From Paenibacillus alvei DSM 29 (GTDB lineage Bacteria; Bacillota; Bacilli; Paenibacillales; Paenibacillaceae): a stretch of 64,000 nt of DNA. The notes beneath the pieces were generated by a model, which was given only the letters and a program-made list of their open reading frames with translations, ran no database searches and had not been told where the DNA came from. This document shows, one piece after another, positions 26,074 to 35,309 of this stretch; within the stretch, counting starts at the first letter, position 1; each line of letters starts with the position of its first letter. The position numbers and the translations under genes are program-made. The stretch is from positions 124,001 to 188,000 of the forward strand of contig NZ_AMBZ01000010.1 of assembly GCF_000293805.1 (NCBI RefSeq). Direction: 5' to 3'.

Positions 26074-26769
26074 TTATGTATTTTGTACGTCTTCGGTTCC
26101 TTCTCTCATTTCCTCGCGGATAAGGGTCCATTGCTCTCTGGCAGCTCGGATCATTGCCGCATCCATGATTCGTTTGTCGTGGATAATTCGACTGAAACAT
26201 TTGACTGCCTCATTAAATTCACCTAATCTGCGATGCAGCTCTCCAATGATATAAATAAGCCGCGCATCATTTTGATCCCGCCATTCCTGTTCAAGCACTG
26301 CAACGTAGGCTTCAAGCGCGAATTGCAAATATCGTCGTTCTTCCACCACATCATTCCGATATCGATACAACCAAGCAATATGATGAAGGATGCCCGCGAC
26401 CACCCGATGGCTCTCCCCAATAGTCTGGGCAGTTAACAGCGCAAGCTGGTACGTTGCAAGCGCATCCTCCCAAGTACGTTCGCCACCGTAATCGTGAGTT
26501 GTCCACTGCTTCGCAATGCGTTCCTCGAATTTCTTGCGCTGCGGTTCATACCAGTGCTTTAACGAATTTTCTGTGGATGCACATCCACATGAAGGACATA
26601 CCCGAACCACATAATAGTCCGGATTTACCTTCCCGTTATCATAGTGCGTACAAAAGTCACTGTCGATGAGTGTAGGCTTCTTGAAGCGAGGCCGTACACG
26701 CGAGGTGACAAATACTTGCTCACAGTAAGGGCATCCTACCTTTACCGTAAACAGCGGTTCAACCTCCAT
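26074..26769 (-). CDS. DUF2225 family protein
   Basis: A 231-aa soluble protein. The N-terminal part has two CxxC pairs (VGCPYCEQVF and VCPSCGCAS) forming a zinc-ribbon-like module. The remainder is helical with TPR-like repeats (about residues 95-210). This is the architecture of DUF2225, common in Bacillales and Clostridia, with no established role. AGAGGA lies upstream of the ATG. It is followed from the other side by the convergent yycC operon terminator and lies 105 nt after the globin gene. Confidence 0.85.
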   Translation of the reverse strand: MEVEPLFTVKVGCPYCEQVFVTSRVRPRFKKPTLIDSDFCTHYDNGKVNPDYYVVRVCPSCGCASTENSLKHWYEPQRKKFEERIAKQWTTHDYGGERTWEDALATYQLALLTAQTIGESHRVVAGILHHIAWLYRYRNDVVEERRYLQFALEAYVAVLEQEWRDQNDARLIYIIGELHRRLGEFNEAVKCFSRIIHDKRIMDAAMIRAAREQWTLIREEMREGTEDVQNT

Positions 26770-26874
26770 AAATCGTTCCTCTTTTCTGCTGATCGATTAT
26801 GTCGAGTCATACGAAGTCCATTGAAAACGACACCATTATGGAATACATGAGCCGTTCTGTTAAGAAGCAACAAA

Positions 26875-27264
26875 TCAGGCCTCGTCATTCGTATTAATAA
26901 AATGATAGGCTGGTCCTGACAAGCGATCTATGACCATTGTCGCAAGCCCTGGCTCCATATTTATTTCATGAAGCGCTTCCCGCATGCAGCCTAACCATGC
27001 ATCTGCGCGCTCACGCGTAACCGGAAACGGCAAATGCCGCGCCCGCATCATCGGGTGCCCGAACTGATCTGAATAGATCGGAGGTCCTCCAAAAAACTGC
27101 GTCAAGAACATAAACTGCCGTTCCATTACAGGTTCAATATCCTCTGGGAATAAAGGCGCAAGCAAAGGATGAGCCTGAACTCGTGGATAGAAAGCTTCAA
27201 CCATCTTCCGCACCGTTGCCTCTCCACCGATTGCCTCATATATCGATTGACTATACCGTTCCAT
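26875..27264 (-). CDS. Truncated haemoglobin, group II (YjbI-like)
   Basis: A 129-aa haem protein of the 2-on-2 globin family. Tyr 26 fits the B10 position, His 77 (MRARHLPF) the proximal haem ligand, and Trp 90 (ADAWLGCM) the group II G8 Trp. Group II members such as B. subtilis YjbI bind O2 tightly and may have peroxidase activity; the partner YjbH is not adjacent here. AGGAG lies upstream of the ATG. Likely co-transcribed with the DUF2225 gene. Confidence 0.92.
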   Translation of the reverse strand: MERYSQSIYEAIGGEATVRKMVEAFYPRVQAHPLLAPLFPEDIEPVMERQFMFLTQFFGGPPIYSDQFGHPMMRARHLPFPVTRERADAWLGCMREALHEINMEPGLATMVIDRLSGPAYHFINTNDEA

Positions 27265-27401
27265 AATCGCTCCTATCTATTCCATGATGCGGCTGCAACC
27301 AGCAGCCGGTACATAGGCAATGAAGTAGTCCATGTTCAACACTTTATTACAAACGAGCAGAAGTTTCAATCAATTGAGCGATGAACACATAAATAAGAAC
27401 A

Positions 27402-27430
27402 CAAAAAAACGCTGAGCATCTGTTCAGCGT
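27402..27430 (-). terminator. Terminator of the 28-aa peptide gene
   Basis: Stem ACGCTGA/TCAGCGT with an 8-nt loop, followed by a T7 run on the minus strand. Confidence 0.85.
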
Positions 27431-27466
27431 CCGGACGTAGCGGTATTATATTTTCTTACTTAACAT

Positions 27467-27553
27467 TTACCAATCTTCTTCTGGAGATCCCATTAACGAC
27501 TCTCGAATGACATATACAAAAGCACATACGAGGATGCCTGCGATAATGCTCAT
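27467..27553 (-). CDS. 28-residue single-pass membrane peptide
   Basis: A very short gene bracketed by good signals. AGGGGTGA lies 5 nt before the ATG at 27553, and a T7 terminator follows about 36 nt after the stop. The peptide has one hydrophobic segment (IIAGILVCAFVYVI) and an acidic end (SPEEDW). The rest of the 537-bp gap between the globin and ylbJ holds no other gene. It resembles small accessory subunits of membrane complexes in shape only; I cannot assign a partner. Confidence 0.65.
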   Translation of the reverse strand: MSIIAGILVCAFVYVIRESLMGSPEEDW

Positions 27554-27801
27554 TCCAATCACCCCTAACGATCGGATACGCATAATTCATCTTTCTTTAT
27601 TTTAGTGTACCATAATGTTTCCCAAAAAAACACGGAGAAATGCAAGCGTTTCCTTTACGTTTTGATTACAGAATGAAGACAAAATTGTATCACGGCCGCA
27701 GTGTTCGAAAGGAGAACTGCATGATTGTTGCCCCTTCATCATATGTTGGTATAGCAGTGGTCGTCCCATTGACTGAACATAACAGAGGGAGTGAATTAGC
27801 A

Positions 27802-29085
27802 ATGAGCCGCCCGCGGACAAGCTCCTCCATGCTTATCACGTTCATCGCAGCAGCAATTAGCATGTTTATTTTATTGATGATGATATATCCAAATACCGTT
27901 TTAACCGCTTCTACACGGGGATTGGCCATATGGTGGGACGTTTTGTTCCCTTCCCTGCTCCCATTCTTTATTATATCCGAGGCATTGCTTGGTTTCGGCA
28001 TTGTACACTTCATCGGCACGCTGCTCGATCCAATTATGCGCCCAATGTTCCGTATTCCTGGAATTGGCGGCTTCGTGGTTGCGATGGGGTTCGCTTCCGG
28101 GTATCCTGTTGGGGCTAAGCTAACGACGCAATTGCGGCTGCAAAAGCTAATCTCCCGTGAAGAAGGAGAACGTCTCGTTGCCTTTACTACTTCATCCGAT
28201 CCTATTTTTCTGATTGGTGCCGTCTCCATTGGCTTCTTCGGCGACGCTCGGCTCGCCCTCACCATCGCCCTTGCACATTATGGATCCGCATTCGTCGTTG
28301 GGCTGCTGATGCGATTTCACGCTCCGCAAGCTCCAATGACTCCATTAACATCATCAACCGAACTTACTGCACCTGACGGCCAGTGTACAAAGAGATCTTC
28401 CATACTGATTAGAGCGTTCTGGGCCATGCATGTGGCGAGGCAGAAGGATGGCCGCTCCCTAGGAACGTTATTGCAGGAGGCTGTTACCTCTTCCTTGAAG
28501 CTTATGATCGTAGTGGGCGGTCTCGTCGTATTCTTCTCCGTCGCATTGGACTTATTAACTGTGATTGGTGTTATGCATACATGGGAGGCAGTGCTCCAAT
28601 GGTTCCTTCGAGCCGTTCACCTGCCCCCTTCTTTATCCTCTGCCTTCTCCGGCGGAATATTCGAGGTTACACTTGGGGCTAAGGGGGCTGGAGCAGCAGG
28701 CTCTGCCGGTATGCATGCACAGGTGGTTGCTGCTGCATGGATACTATCATGGGGCGGACTGTCTGTGCATGCACAAATCGTCAGTATTATGAACCAGTGT
28801 GATTTAAGATATATGCCGTTCTTGTTGTCTCGGCTTGTCCACAGCTTACTTGCAGCACTTGCCGCCTTTATTTTATATCCGCTGCTGCATTTAAGCACCG
28901 TGCAGTCTCTGCTGCCTGCTTGGCTTTCGAGCTCCCGCCACTCCATGCAAACATTGAAGATATGGGATATGGCATGGTCAGCTACGCAGACCGGACTTAT
29001 GACTGCAACAATTTTGATCGGCTTATTAAGCGCTGCCTCTGCAGCTATCGTACTGCTTCGATATATGCGCCGAACCAGCAAATAA
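27802..29085 (+). CDS. ylbJ: Sporulation integral membrane protein YlbJ
   Basis: A polytopic membrane protein of about 427 aa with Gate-domain-like halves (nucleoside-recognition domain). Conserved stretches include WWDVLFPSLLPFFIISE and GFASGYPVGAKLTTQLR in the N-terminal half, and a glycine-rich EVTLGAKGAG motif in the C-terminal half. In B. subtilis ylbJ is a mother-cell SigE gene needed for heat-resistant spores. ATG 27802 with GAGGGAG about 10 nt upstream is preferred over the long upstream open frame from 27640, whose N-terminus is not membrane-like. Confidence 0.88.
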   Translation: MSRPRTSSSMLITFIAAAISMFILLMMIYPNTVLTASTRGLAIWWDVLFPSLLPFFIISEALLGFGIVHFIGTLLDPIMRPMFRIPGIGGFVVAMGFASGYPVGAKLTTQLRLQKLISREEGERLVAFTTSSDPIFLIGAVSIGFFGDARLALTIALAHYGSAFVVGLLMRFHAPQAPMTPLTSSTELTAPDGQCTKRSSILIRAFWAMHVARQKDGRSLGTLLQEAVTSSLKLMIVVGGLVVFFSVALDLLTVIGVMHTWEAVLQWFLRAVHLPPSLSSAFSGGIFEVTLGAKGAGAAGSAGMHAQVVAAAWILSWGGLSVHAQIVSIMNQCDLRYMPFLLSRLVHSLLAALAAFILYPLLHLSTVQSLLPAWLSSSRHSMQTLKIWDMAWSATQTGLMTATILIGLLSAASAAIVLLRYMRRTSK

Positions 29086-29205
29086 GATGACCTTGGCACT
29101 GATTAGATGAAATGGCGATTGTATTCCCGCTGTAGAACGTATAATATGGAATTGGATATACTCGTTATAAATCTTAATGAATAGCAGTGCAAAGGAGCCA
29201 ACGCC

Positions 29206-30042
29206 TTGAAGTACGCAGTAATGAACCGGGGAGACGACGTATCAGCCGCATTGGCCGATACGTTCCACCAACTGGCCAACGCTCGGGGCCTAGTCCGTGA
29301 TGATGACGAACCGAATATTGTATTGTCTATAGGCGGAGACGGCACGATGCTTCAAGCGTTCCACCGATACATCAATCAGCTTGATCAGCTGGCATTCGTG
29401 GGCATACATACCGGCCACCTCGGATTTTACGCCGATTGGAAGCCAGATGAAATTGAGATGCTCGTACAGTTGATCGCAGAAAATCGATCTCAAGACCAAA
29501 TCTCACCGCGCATCGTCAAGTATCCGTTAATTGAATTGCAGTTAGACGCAGATGACTCCGAATACTGCAAGACATACATCGCCTTAAATGAATTTACGCT
29601 TAAAGGGGTAGAAAACACGCTCGTCGCACAAATTGATATTAATGACGAGCTGTTCGAAATGTTCCGCGGAGATGGGATATGCGTGTCTACCCCATCAGGA
29701 AGCACAGCATACAATAAGAGTCTTGGCGGCGCTATGGTGCATCCTTCTATCGCATCGTTACAGCTTGCTGAAATTGCGTCCATTAACAACCGTGTGTACC
29801 GTACACTCGGTTCATCGCTCATTTTGCCAAAGCACCATCATTGTGACATCCATTCCCGAAAGAAGCAAAAGCTGCTCCTTACGGTCGATCATATCAACAT
29901 ACCGCTGGAGCAATTGCGCTCCATCCGCTGCCGGGTCGCTGATCAGAAGGTGACATTTATCCGATATCGTCCGTTCCCATTCTGGAATCGGGTAAGAGAA
30001 GCCTTCCTCGGTTATGATGAGCACGGCTGCTATAACGTATAG
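29206..30042 (+). CDS. nadK: NAD kinase
   Basis: Phosphorylates NAD to NADP in the cytoplasm; 278 aa. The catalytic GGDGT is at residues 43-47, followed by HTGHLGFYADW, the NE pair in ALNEFTLKG and the TPSGSTAYNKSLGG nucleotide-binding segment. Start TTG 29206 has AAAGGAG 8 nt upstream. It follows ylbJ at 120 nt. A convergent terminator shared with yutD lies downstream. Bacillus has two paralogues; the length fits the shorter YtdI/NadF-like type as well as PpnK. Confidence 0.95.
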   Translation: MKYAVMNRGDDVSAALADTFHQLANARGLVRDDDEPNIVLSIGGDGTMLQAFHRYINQLDQLAFVGIHTGHLGFYADWKPDEIEMLVQLIAENRSQDQISPRIVKYPLIELQLDADDSEYCKTYIALNEFTLKGVENTLVAQIDINDELFEMFRGDGICVSTPSGSTAYNKSLGGAMVHPSIASLQLAEIASINNRVYRTLGSSLILPKHHHCDIHSRKKQKLLLTVDHINIPLEQLRSIRCRVADQKVTFIRYRPFPFWNRVREAFLGYDEHGCYNV

Positions 30043-30113
30043 ATCTCGACTTCGATTCCCGCTGTTCTGTTGGAACGGTGGGGCATATTTGTATTCTAAC
30101 TTCGTTGAAATAT

Positions 30114-30157
30114 AAACGGCACCCCTATTCATTTCTAATGAATAGGGGTGCCGTTTA
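30114..30157. terminator. Bidirectional terminator between nadK and yutD
   Basis: Perfect 19-bp palindrome arms (AAACGGCACCCCTATTCAT and its complement) around TTCTA, ending in GTTTATA on both strands; placed between two converging genes. Confidence 0.9.
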
Positions 30158-30178
30158 TAGCTATGATCTTCTTCGTTT

Positions 30179-30784
30179 TTAGGAACGCACTTCTTTAGGC
30201 GTGCGTTCTCCCCGCTCTGCCCGCTCCTTCGGTTCCGCAGCCGCCCTAGGCTGCTGACCAGAAGGATTCGCTGCGCCGCCCTTGCCATTATTCTGCTTGT
30301 TGCGGTTGCGAGAATGACGAGGCTTGCGCTCAGATGAGGATGGCTTTTGTACAGGATCTGTCACCGCATCTTGATTAGATTGCTTCGGCTGCAGCGCGAT
30401 TCCTTGCTTCGGTTGCTGCGGCAGATCCTCAGTAGGCGCTTCCAATGCTGCTGCACCTTCCTGTTCTGCTTCATCTCCTTGCTCGCCAGCCGTTCGCACA
30501 CGGGCATCCTTATTGCCTACCTTCTCCAATATGAAATAGGCACAGCCAAAATTGCAGTATTCATTAATGTAATCCATCATTCCGGACAGGGCCGTATCCT
30601 TTGTGGATTTCGCATGAGTGTCACGGAAGAAACCTTTGAGGCGAAGCTGATTGTAGCCCCAATCCCCTAGAATGTAATCATACCGTTCCAGTACTTCACT
30701 ATAACGCCCCTTGAATGCTTCTGGATTCCATGCGTTTTTGTACTCATGAATGACTTCGTACGATCTGCCTCCAATTTGAATCAC
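30179..30784 (-). CDS. yutD: YutD family protein with a basic C-terminal tail
   Basis: The first 95 residues match the YutD (DUF1027) family: IQIGGRSYEVIHEYKN, FKGRYSEVLERYDYILGDWGYNQLRLKGFF. B. subtilis YutD is about 100 aa. Here a low-complexity tail of about 105 residues rich in Q, P, K, R, A and E follows; it is probably disordered and may bind nucleic acid (inference). The start is GTG 30784, with GAAGGGGG 10 nt upstream, which aligns with the B. subtilis N-terminus. The gene lies in the conserved yutD-lipA-lytH-yunB neighbourhood. Confidence 0.85.
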   Translation of the reverse strand: MIQIGGRSYEVIHEYKNAWNPEAFKGRYSEVLERYDYILGDWGYNQLRLKGFFRDTHAKSTKDTALSGMMDYINEYCNFGCAYFILEKVGNKDARVRTAGEQGDEAEQEGAAALEAPTEDLPQQPKQGIALQPKQSNQDAVTDPVQKPSSSERKPRHSRNRNKQNNGKGGAANPSGQQPRAAAEPKERAERGERTPKEVRS

Positions 30785-31043
30785 GTCCGTGATTCCCCCT
30801 TCCCCTGCCATAGCAGGCTCAAGCACGAACGGAGGAGCGCGCTTTATCGAGGTTGTTTCGAAGAGGCCTGCATGCTCCTCTCATCCCGATTGCCACTGCC
30901 TTCTCCTTATAAGTATCGCAAGCTGCACTCATAAGGAGTCAGGGTGTTTCGAGTAGATCCAATCTTCTTGCTGCTGGACATCGGCTTCTCGAACGGGCAC
31001 TCATTAGGCGAACTCCGTCTCATACCCATCGACTCGCCGCTGC

Positions 31044-31934
31044 TTATGCTTGTGCGGTCATTGACTTATGAGCGGACTGGACTTGTTCATGCGCATGGTA
31101 GGAACTGCGTACGAGCGGTCCCGATTCCACATGGCTGAACCCACGCTTCAATCCTTCGTTCTTCAGCTCTGCAAATTGTTCTGGAGTGTAATATTTCTCG
31201 ACGTACAAGTGCTTCTTCGTCGGCTGTAAATATTGCCCAATCGTCATGATGTTGCAATCAACGGCACGAAGATCGTCCATTGTCTGCAAAATTTCATCCC
31301 ATTCTTCTCCTACACCAAGCATGATGCTGGATTTTGTAGGAATGTTCGGCTGCATTTCCTTTGCACGCTTCAACAATTCGAGTGTACGCTCATACTTCGC
31401 CTTCGCACGTACACGGTCGGACAACCGTTCAACCGTCTCGACGTTATGATTGAGTATGTCTGGCTTCGCATCCATTACCAGCTTAAGCGCATCCCAATTG
31501 CCCATGAAGTCGGGGATCAGCACTTCCACACTGCAGAGTGGCAACCGGCGACGAATCGCACGTATCGTCTCTGCAAAGATCGATGCTCCTCCATCTTTCA
31601 AATCGTCTCTGGCTACGGATGTAACGACACAATGGCGCAAGCCCATGCGCTCTGCAGCTTCTGCTACGCGTTCTGGCTCCTGCAAGTCCAATTCCGTCGG
31701 CATGCCGGTATTAACCGCACAGAAGCGGCAAGCACGAGTGCAGATGTCGCCCAAAATCATAAACGTCGCCGTGCGGTTCGCCCAACATTCATAGATGTTC
31801 GGACAACGTGCTTCCTCGCATACAGTGTGCAACGTTTTGGAGCGCATCATGTCTTTGATCTCGGAATAGTTCTCTCCCGTAGTCAGCTTGATGCGTATCC
31901 AATCTGGTTTCTGCTTCTGCTCTCTCGTTTTCAT
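31044..31934 (-). CDS. lipA: Lipoyl synthase
   Basis: A radical-SAM enzyme that inserts two sulfurs into the octanoyl group on E2 or GcvH proteins. Length is 296 aa. The auxiliary cluster is Cys 39, Cys 44 and Cys 50 ([12 protein letters not shown]) and the SAM cluster Cys 65, Cys 69 and Cys 72 (CTRACRFC). The C-terminal [13 protein letters not shown] contains the expected Ser ligand (RSSYHA). AAGGAAGG lies upstream of the ATG. It is divergent from lytH. The 259 bp between lipA and yutD hold no gene or clear terminator. Confidence 0.97.
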   Translation of the reverse strand: MKTREQKQKPDWIRIKLTTGENYSEIKDMMRSKTLHTVCEEARCPNIYECWANRTATFMILGDICTRACRFCAVNTGMPTELDLQEPERVAEAAERMGLRHCVVTSVARDDLKDGGASIFAETIRAIRRRLPLCSVEVLIPDFMGNWDALKLVMDAKPDILNHNVETVERLSDRVRAKAKYERTLELLKRAKEMQPNIPTKSSIMLGVGEEWDEILQTMDDLRAVDCNIMTIGQYLQPTKKHLYVEKYYTPEQFAELKNEGLKRGFSHVESGPLVRSSYHAHEQVQSAHKSMTAQA

Positions 31935-32104
31935 GGAGTCTACCTTCCTTCTTGTTCGCTTAACCTTGACCTAATTCTGTATTATACCATGAACCCTTCA
32001 AAATCTATACCTGCGTGTCCATTGCTTGGATAAAAAGGCCATTTACGCACATTCTAACATTAAATCGACCTTTTCAGGTATGGAATAAGGAGGAAATTTG
32101 CGTC

Positions 32105-33202
32105 ATGAGACAAGCTCCACCCTATATATGTGCAGGACTTGCCTTGTGGATAGGGCTAATAGCACCATTCTCAGCAATTGTAACTCACGCAGCTCCGTCT
32201 AATTCAGAGCAGCTGAAAAAGCAATCCGGACAGCATTCAGGGATTGAAAAAAATTCTAGTCAATCATCGGCTCCAGAAGGGGCTGTATGGAAAGAAAGAC
32301 GCGATTTGTACGAGCAAATATCGATACTGACCGGAATCCCTTGGTACCGCTTAGCTGCCATCGATCAGTATGAGCGTGCATTGACGAAGGCAAACCCAAA
32401 GCAGCGCAAGCATCCGGACAGACTCACAGGCATATATGTTGATCCGCTTAAATGGGTTGGCATGATGAATCCAGACATAAACGATAACAATCCTAAATCC
32501 ATCTCTTTATTTCGTGGAATCGGGCGTGATGGTTCCGGTGACAAGCGTGCGGATTCCACGAATGATGTGGACTTGCTGTATAGCGTCGCTTCGCGAATTG
32601 GCGCTTATGGACCGAATGACGAAGATTTTGGCAATGGACTGTGGAATTATTATACAAATCCACGCGCGGTTCAGCGTGTCCAGCAGTATGCGCGAATTTT
32701 CGAGCATTTCGATAAATTGGATTTGTTCGAGTACACCTTCCCATTGCCTCTTGGAAGCTCCTACTCTTATCGAAGCACCTTTGGAATGGGACGGCATTAC
32801 GGGGGATACCGTATTCACGAAGGCACCGATATCTTTGCCGGGTATGGTGTGCCTGTGCGCAGCACCTGTTACGGCATTGTCGAGGTGAAGGGCTGGAACC
32901 GTTACGGCGGCTGGCGGATCGGCATACGCGATCTGAATAACATTTACCATTACTACGCCCACTTGTCTGGCTATGAAAAAAACATTAAGGTCGGCGATAT
33001 CGTTACCCCTGGACAAACGGTAGGGTGGGTCGGCAGCTCAGGCTACGGCAAGCCAGGGACATCTGGCAAATTTCCTCCCCATCTCCACTATGGGCTGTAT
33101 CGGGATCGAGGGCTTGTGGAATATGCATTCGATCCATTCCCGCTTCTGTATCAATGGGAACAGTCAGACAAACGCAAGCGGATGAAATCTAATCGGCGTT
33201 AA
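32105..33202 (+). CDS. lytH: M23 peptidase, LytH-like (sporulation L-Ala-D-Glu endopeptidase)
   Basis: A secreted or membrane-anchored zinc peptidase of about 365 aa. A signal segment (YICAGLALWIGLIAPFSAI) ends near THAAP. The C-terminal LytM domain has the zinc ligands His and Asp in RIHEGTDIFA and the H-x-H pair HLHYG. In B. subtilis LytH (YunA) trims cortex stem peptides to single L-Ala under SigK control, which supports spore heat resistance. Position between lipA and yunB reproduces the B. subtilis order, which backs the assignment. ATG 32105 has AAGGAGG 11 nt upstream; the longer open frame from 32015 is not signal-like. Confidence 0.88.
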   Translation: MRQAPPYICAGLALWIGLIAPFSAIVTHAAPSNSEQLKKQSGQHSGIEKNSSQSSAPEGAVWKERRDLYEQISILTGIPWYRLAAIDQYERALTKANPKQRKHPDRLTGIYVDPLKWVGMMNPDINDNNPKSISLFRGIGRDGSGDKRADSTNDVDLLYSVASRIGAYGPNDEDFGNGLWNYYTNPRAVQRVQQYARIFEHFDKLDLFEYTFPLPLGSSYSYRSTFGMGRHYGGYRIHEGTDIFAGYGVPVRSTCYGIVEVKGWNRYGGWRIGIRDLNNIYHYYAHLSGYEKNIKVGDIVTPGQTVGWVGSSGYGKPGTSGKFPPHLHYGLYRDRGLVEYAFDPFPLLYQWEQSDKRKRMKSNRR

Positions 33203-33222
33203 TGAAACACCTTATATGGAAG

Positions 33223-33269
33223 CAAAAGGGCACACCTGTCGACTGATGCCGATGGAACGTGCCCTTTCT
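33223..33269. terminator. Hairpin between lytH and yunB
   Basis: Stem AAAGGGCAC/GTGCCCTTT with a 25-nt loop lies between the two converging genes. The T runs are short on both sides (CCCTTTCTG and CCCTTTTGC), so it is a moderate bidirectional terminator. Confidence 0.5.
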
Positions 33270-33368
33270 GTTAGTGATTTCACTTCACCATATGTCGCGA
33301 TGTTCGCAGCCGCCATTTTCTCCGATATCTTATACGTTTCTTCATTTGGATGCACCAATGTTTCAAGA

Positions 33369-34352
33369 CTAGCCTTCGTGACCGCCTTGCTGTACCTCAC
33401 CGGTATCAGCAGGAGCTGGCGGGGCATGTGGTTCTATTTGTGCAGGAACAGTTATTCCTCCCTGTTTGCTTCCTAAGCTGCTACCGCTCCCTACACTGTT
33501 TGGAATCGACTGCATAGGCAATGACAAGGCAGGAGCCTTCTCTCGATTCGCTCCCACCGGCTGCCCCTTTCCGTCATAATAGTACATCGGAACATCACCT
33601 ACGACGAGCAGATAAGAAATAGGGATTTGCGTCTCAACCACTTCTGGTTCCAAATCAAAAGGAATAACGATCGCAACTTCTTCCGTTACTTTAATATACA
33701 CCTCAACCAATACCATATTGATGCCAACATCCATTGGGCGGGTATTCAGTTCCACCTTAACCGCACCTTGCGGCTCCATCTTAACCGGAATCCGCGGGCC
33801 AAAGGATGCGATCAACGGGCTGCCCAACGCTTGACCCAGCGGAATCTTGTCACTAATTTCATGGATGTTTTTTAGAGATGATTCTACGATATCCACTGTT
33901 TCTGAGGTAATTCGCATATGCTCGTTGTAATTGAGAACAAAGCTCGTCACCTTGCCGCGAGAATCTGTCTTCCACTCAATAAGCTTATCCAGCTCTCTTC
34001 CCCGCATCACTTGATCAGTAATCGCTCGATTAATGGCCTGCGTCGCAATTTGCTTCACACGAATTTTGGCCAAATGCATAAGCGGCCCCTTTACATTTCG
34101 ATCTACATAGACGAATAATTGCACCGTCAACAGTGTAAAAATCACGAGCGCAATAAAAAAGGCTCTACGCTTCCGCTTCGGCTTCGATTGTCTGCTGCTC
34201 CATCCTGAAGCGCTCTTTGCATCTACTTGAACCGCTGTAGACCTGCGTGGGCGCCACCCCGATGCTTTCCATCCTGTGCGACGTCTGCTCCAGGAAATTT
34301 TCGGCCATCTCCATCGCCGTGCGCGGAACCCGCTCGAACGCCACCTGTTCAC
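33369..34352 (-). CDS. yunB: Sporulation protein YunB
   Basis: A single-pass membrane protein of about 327 aa. The first 65 residues are unusually rich in Arg and Trp (RWRSSGFRARRWRWPK), followed by a hydrophobic anchor (FFIALVIFTLLTVQLFVYV) and an extracytoplasmic domain. That domain contains the conserved ATQAINRAI and LGSPLIASFGPRIPVKMEPQG, typical of YunB. In B. subtilis YunB is made in the mother cell (SigE) and is needed for proper spore formation. The GTG start at 34352 has AAGGGGG 8 nt upstream. The Pro/Gly/Ser-rich end (EPHAPPAPADTGE) is longer than in B. subtilis. Confidence 0.88.
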   Translation of the reverse strand: MNRWRSSGFRARRWRWPKISWSRRRTGWKASGWRPRRSTAVQVDAKSASGWSSRQSKPKRKRRAFFIALVIFTLLTVQLFVYVDRNVKGPLMHLAKIRVKQIATQAINRAITDQVMRGRELDKLIEWKTDSRGKVTSFVLNYNEHMRITSETVDIVESSLKNIHEISDKIPLGQALGSPLIASFGPRIPVKMEPQGAVKVELNTRPMDVGINMVLVEVYIKVTEEVAIVIPFDLEPEVVETQIPISYLLVVGDVPMYYYDGKGQPVGANREKAPALSLPMQSIPNSVGSGSSLGSKQGGITVPAQIEPHAPPAPADTGEVQQGGHEG

Positions 34353-34451
34353 ATCCGATTCCCCCTTCCGGTCGGTGCAACGAGCAGCCTGTACGTTTTC
34401 AGTGTATGCTTGCCCCGAGGAAAAAAGAAGAAGCCGTCTGAGCGAACACGC

Positions 34452-34850
34452 CTATTTCAACTGTTTATTGATCTCATCGCATATCTTTTTATAACGATAG
34501 TGATCAATCGACCAGAATACTGCAAAAATGAGCAGCCCCACTCCTAAGTTGCGGACAATAGCCTGCCACTCCGAAGTTAGAATCAACGAAGCTCCAATAA
34601 GGATACCTATAATAAGGAATATTTGAAGCGCACTCTTCCACATATACGGTATTTTCTGAATCGAATACACATAGGAAGTGAGGCCGGAGCATATACCAAT
34701 GCCTATACAAGCTGTCCAATATTTCATAAACTCAGCAAACGCATAGGCTACAAGCTCATTCTCCATGGTTGTAAACTGCCATGCCTGTACATACATCACC
34801 AGACTGCCCATCAGCATTCCTAACATCATAATCTTCCATATTTTAGGCAT
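34452..34850 (-). CDS. DUF3021 membrane protein
   Basis: A 132-aa protein with four membrane segments, the usual size of DUF3021. These proteins are typically encoded next to a LytTR DNA-binding regulator and are thought to modulate it. That is the case here: its start (ATG 34850, or GTG 34853) directly follows the regulator's stop, with GGGGGG as ribosome binding site. Trp/Tyr-rich loops (SEWQAIVRN) are present. Confidence 0.8.
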   Translation of the reverse strand: MPKIWKIMMLGMLMGSLVMYVQAWQFTTMENELVAYAFAEFMKYWTACIGIGICSGLTSYVYSIQKIPYMWKSALQIFLIIGILIGASLILTSEWQAIVRNLGVGLLIFAVFWSIDHYRYKKICDEINKQLK

Positions 34851-34853
34851 CAC

Positions 34854-35309
34854 TTATCCCCCCATAATTTTGTGCCGAAGTGCCTTAATGTATTGTCTTG
34901 AAATGTATACGGACTCCGCACCATCCCTCAGCTTAGCTAGAAAAGGGGTGCCCAATGTCGGCTCAATATGCGCAATATTGCCGATGTTGAGAATGACCGA
35001 TTTGGAAATGCGCATAAATCGATCCTGCGGGAGCTGCTGCTCCAACTCATACAGGCGAAAGCTAAGTCGGTACTGCTTCCTGCCTTGAACCGCATACACA
35101 TAGTCACCCTGTGTCTCGAAATAGGAGATATCTTTTACATCCAGCACATATTGCCGATCCTCATCTGTTCCGATCATGTGCCGAAGCGTGGACTGCTGCA
35201 GCAACTGAATTTGTTCGAGCAGTCGCTGTATTTCTGCATCCAGCACACGGCTTCGAATGATGATTTCATCTTCTTCAATGCTCTCATCGATTTGAACCCT
35301 AATTTTCAT
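34854..35309 (-). CDS. LytTR-family DNA-binding regulator
   Basis: A 151-aa transcription regulator. Residues 1-40 are acidic and helical, without a receiver domain. Residues 50-148 form the LytTR DNA-binding domain (VKDISYFETQGDYVYAV, LPQDRFMRISKSVILN, and RDGAESVYISRQYIKALR). AAGGGGGGG precedes the ATG. Co-transcribed with DUF3021; in such pairs the membrane protein is usually the anti-activator and the locus autoregulates (family knowledge). Target genes are unknown. Confidence 0.88.
   Translation of the reverse strand: MKIRVQIDESIEEDEIIIRSRVLDAEIQRLLEQIQLLQQSTLRHMIGTDEDRQYVLDVKDISYFETQGDYVYAVQGRKQYRLSFRLYELEQQLPQDRFMRISKSVILNIGNIAHIEPTLGTPFLAKLRDGAESVYISRQYIKALRHKIMGG

Noticed and set aside
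33212-33427. A 71-codon minus-strand frame (contains AAANIATYGEVKSLTERA) overlapping the yunB 3' end
   Set aside because: Composition is plausible, but it has no ribosome binding site, overlaps yunB by about 59 nt and runs through the lytH/yunB hairpin. Kept as a possibility only; conservation in relatives would revive it.
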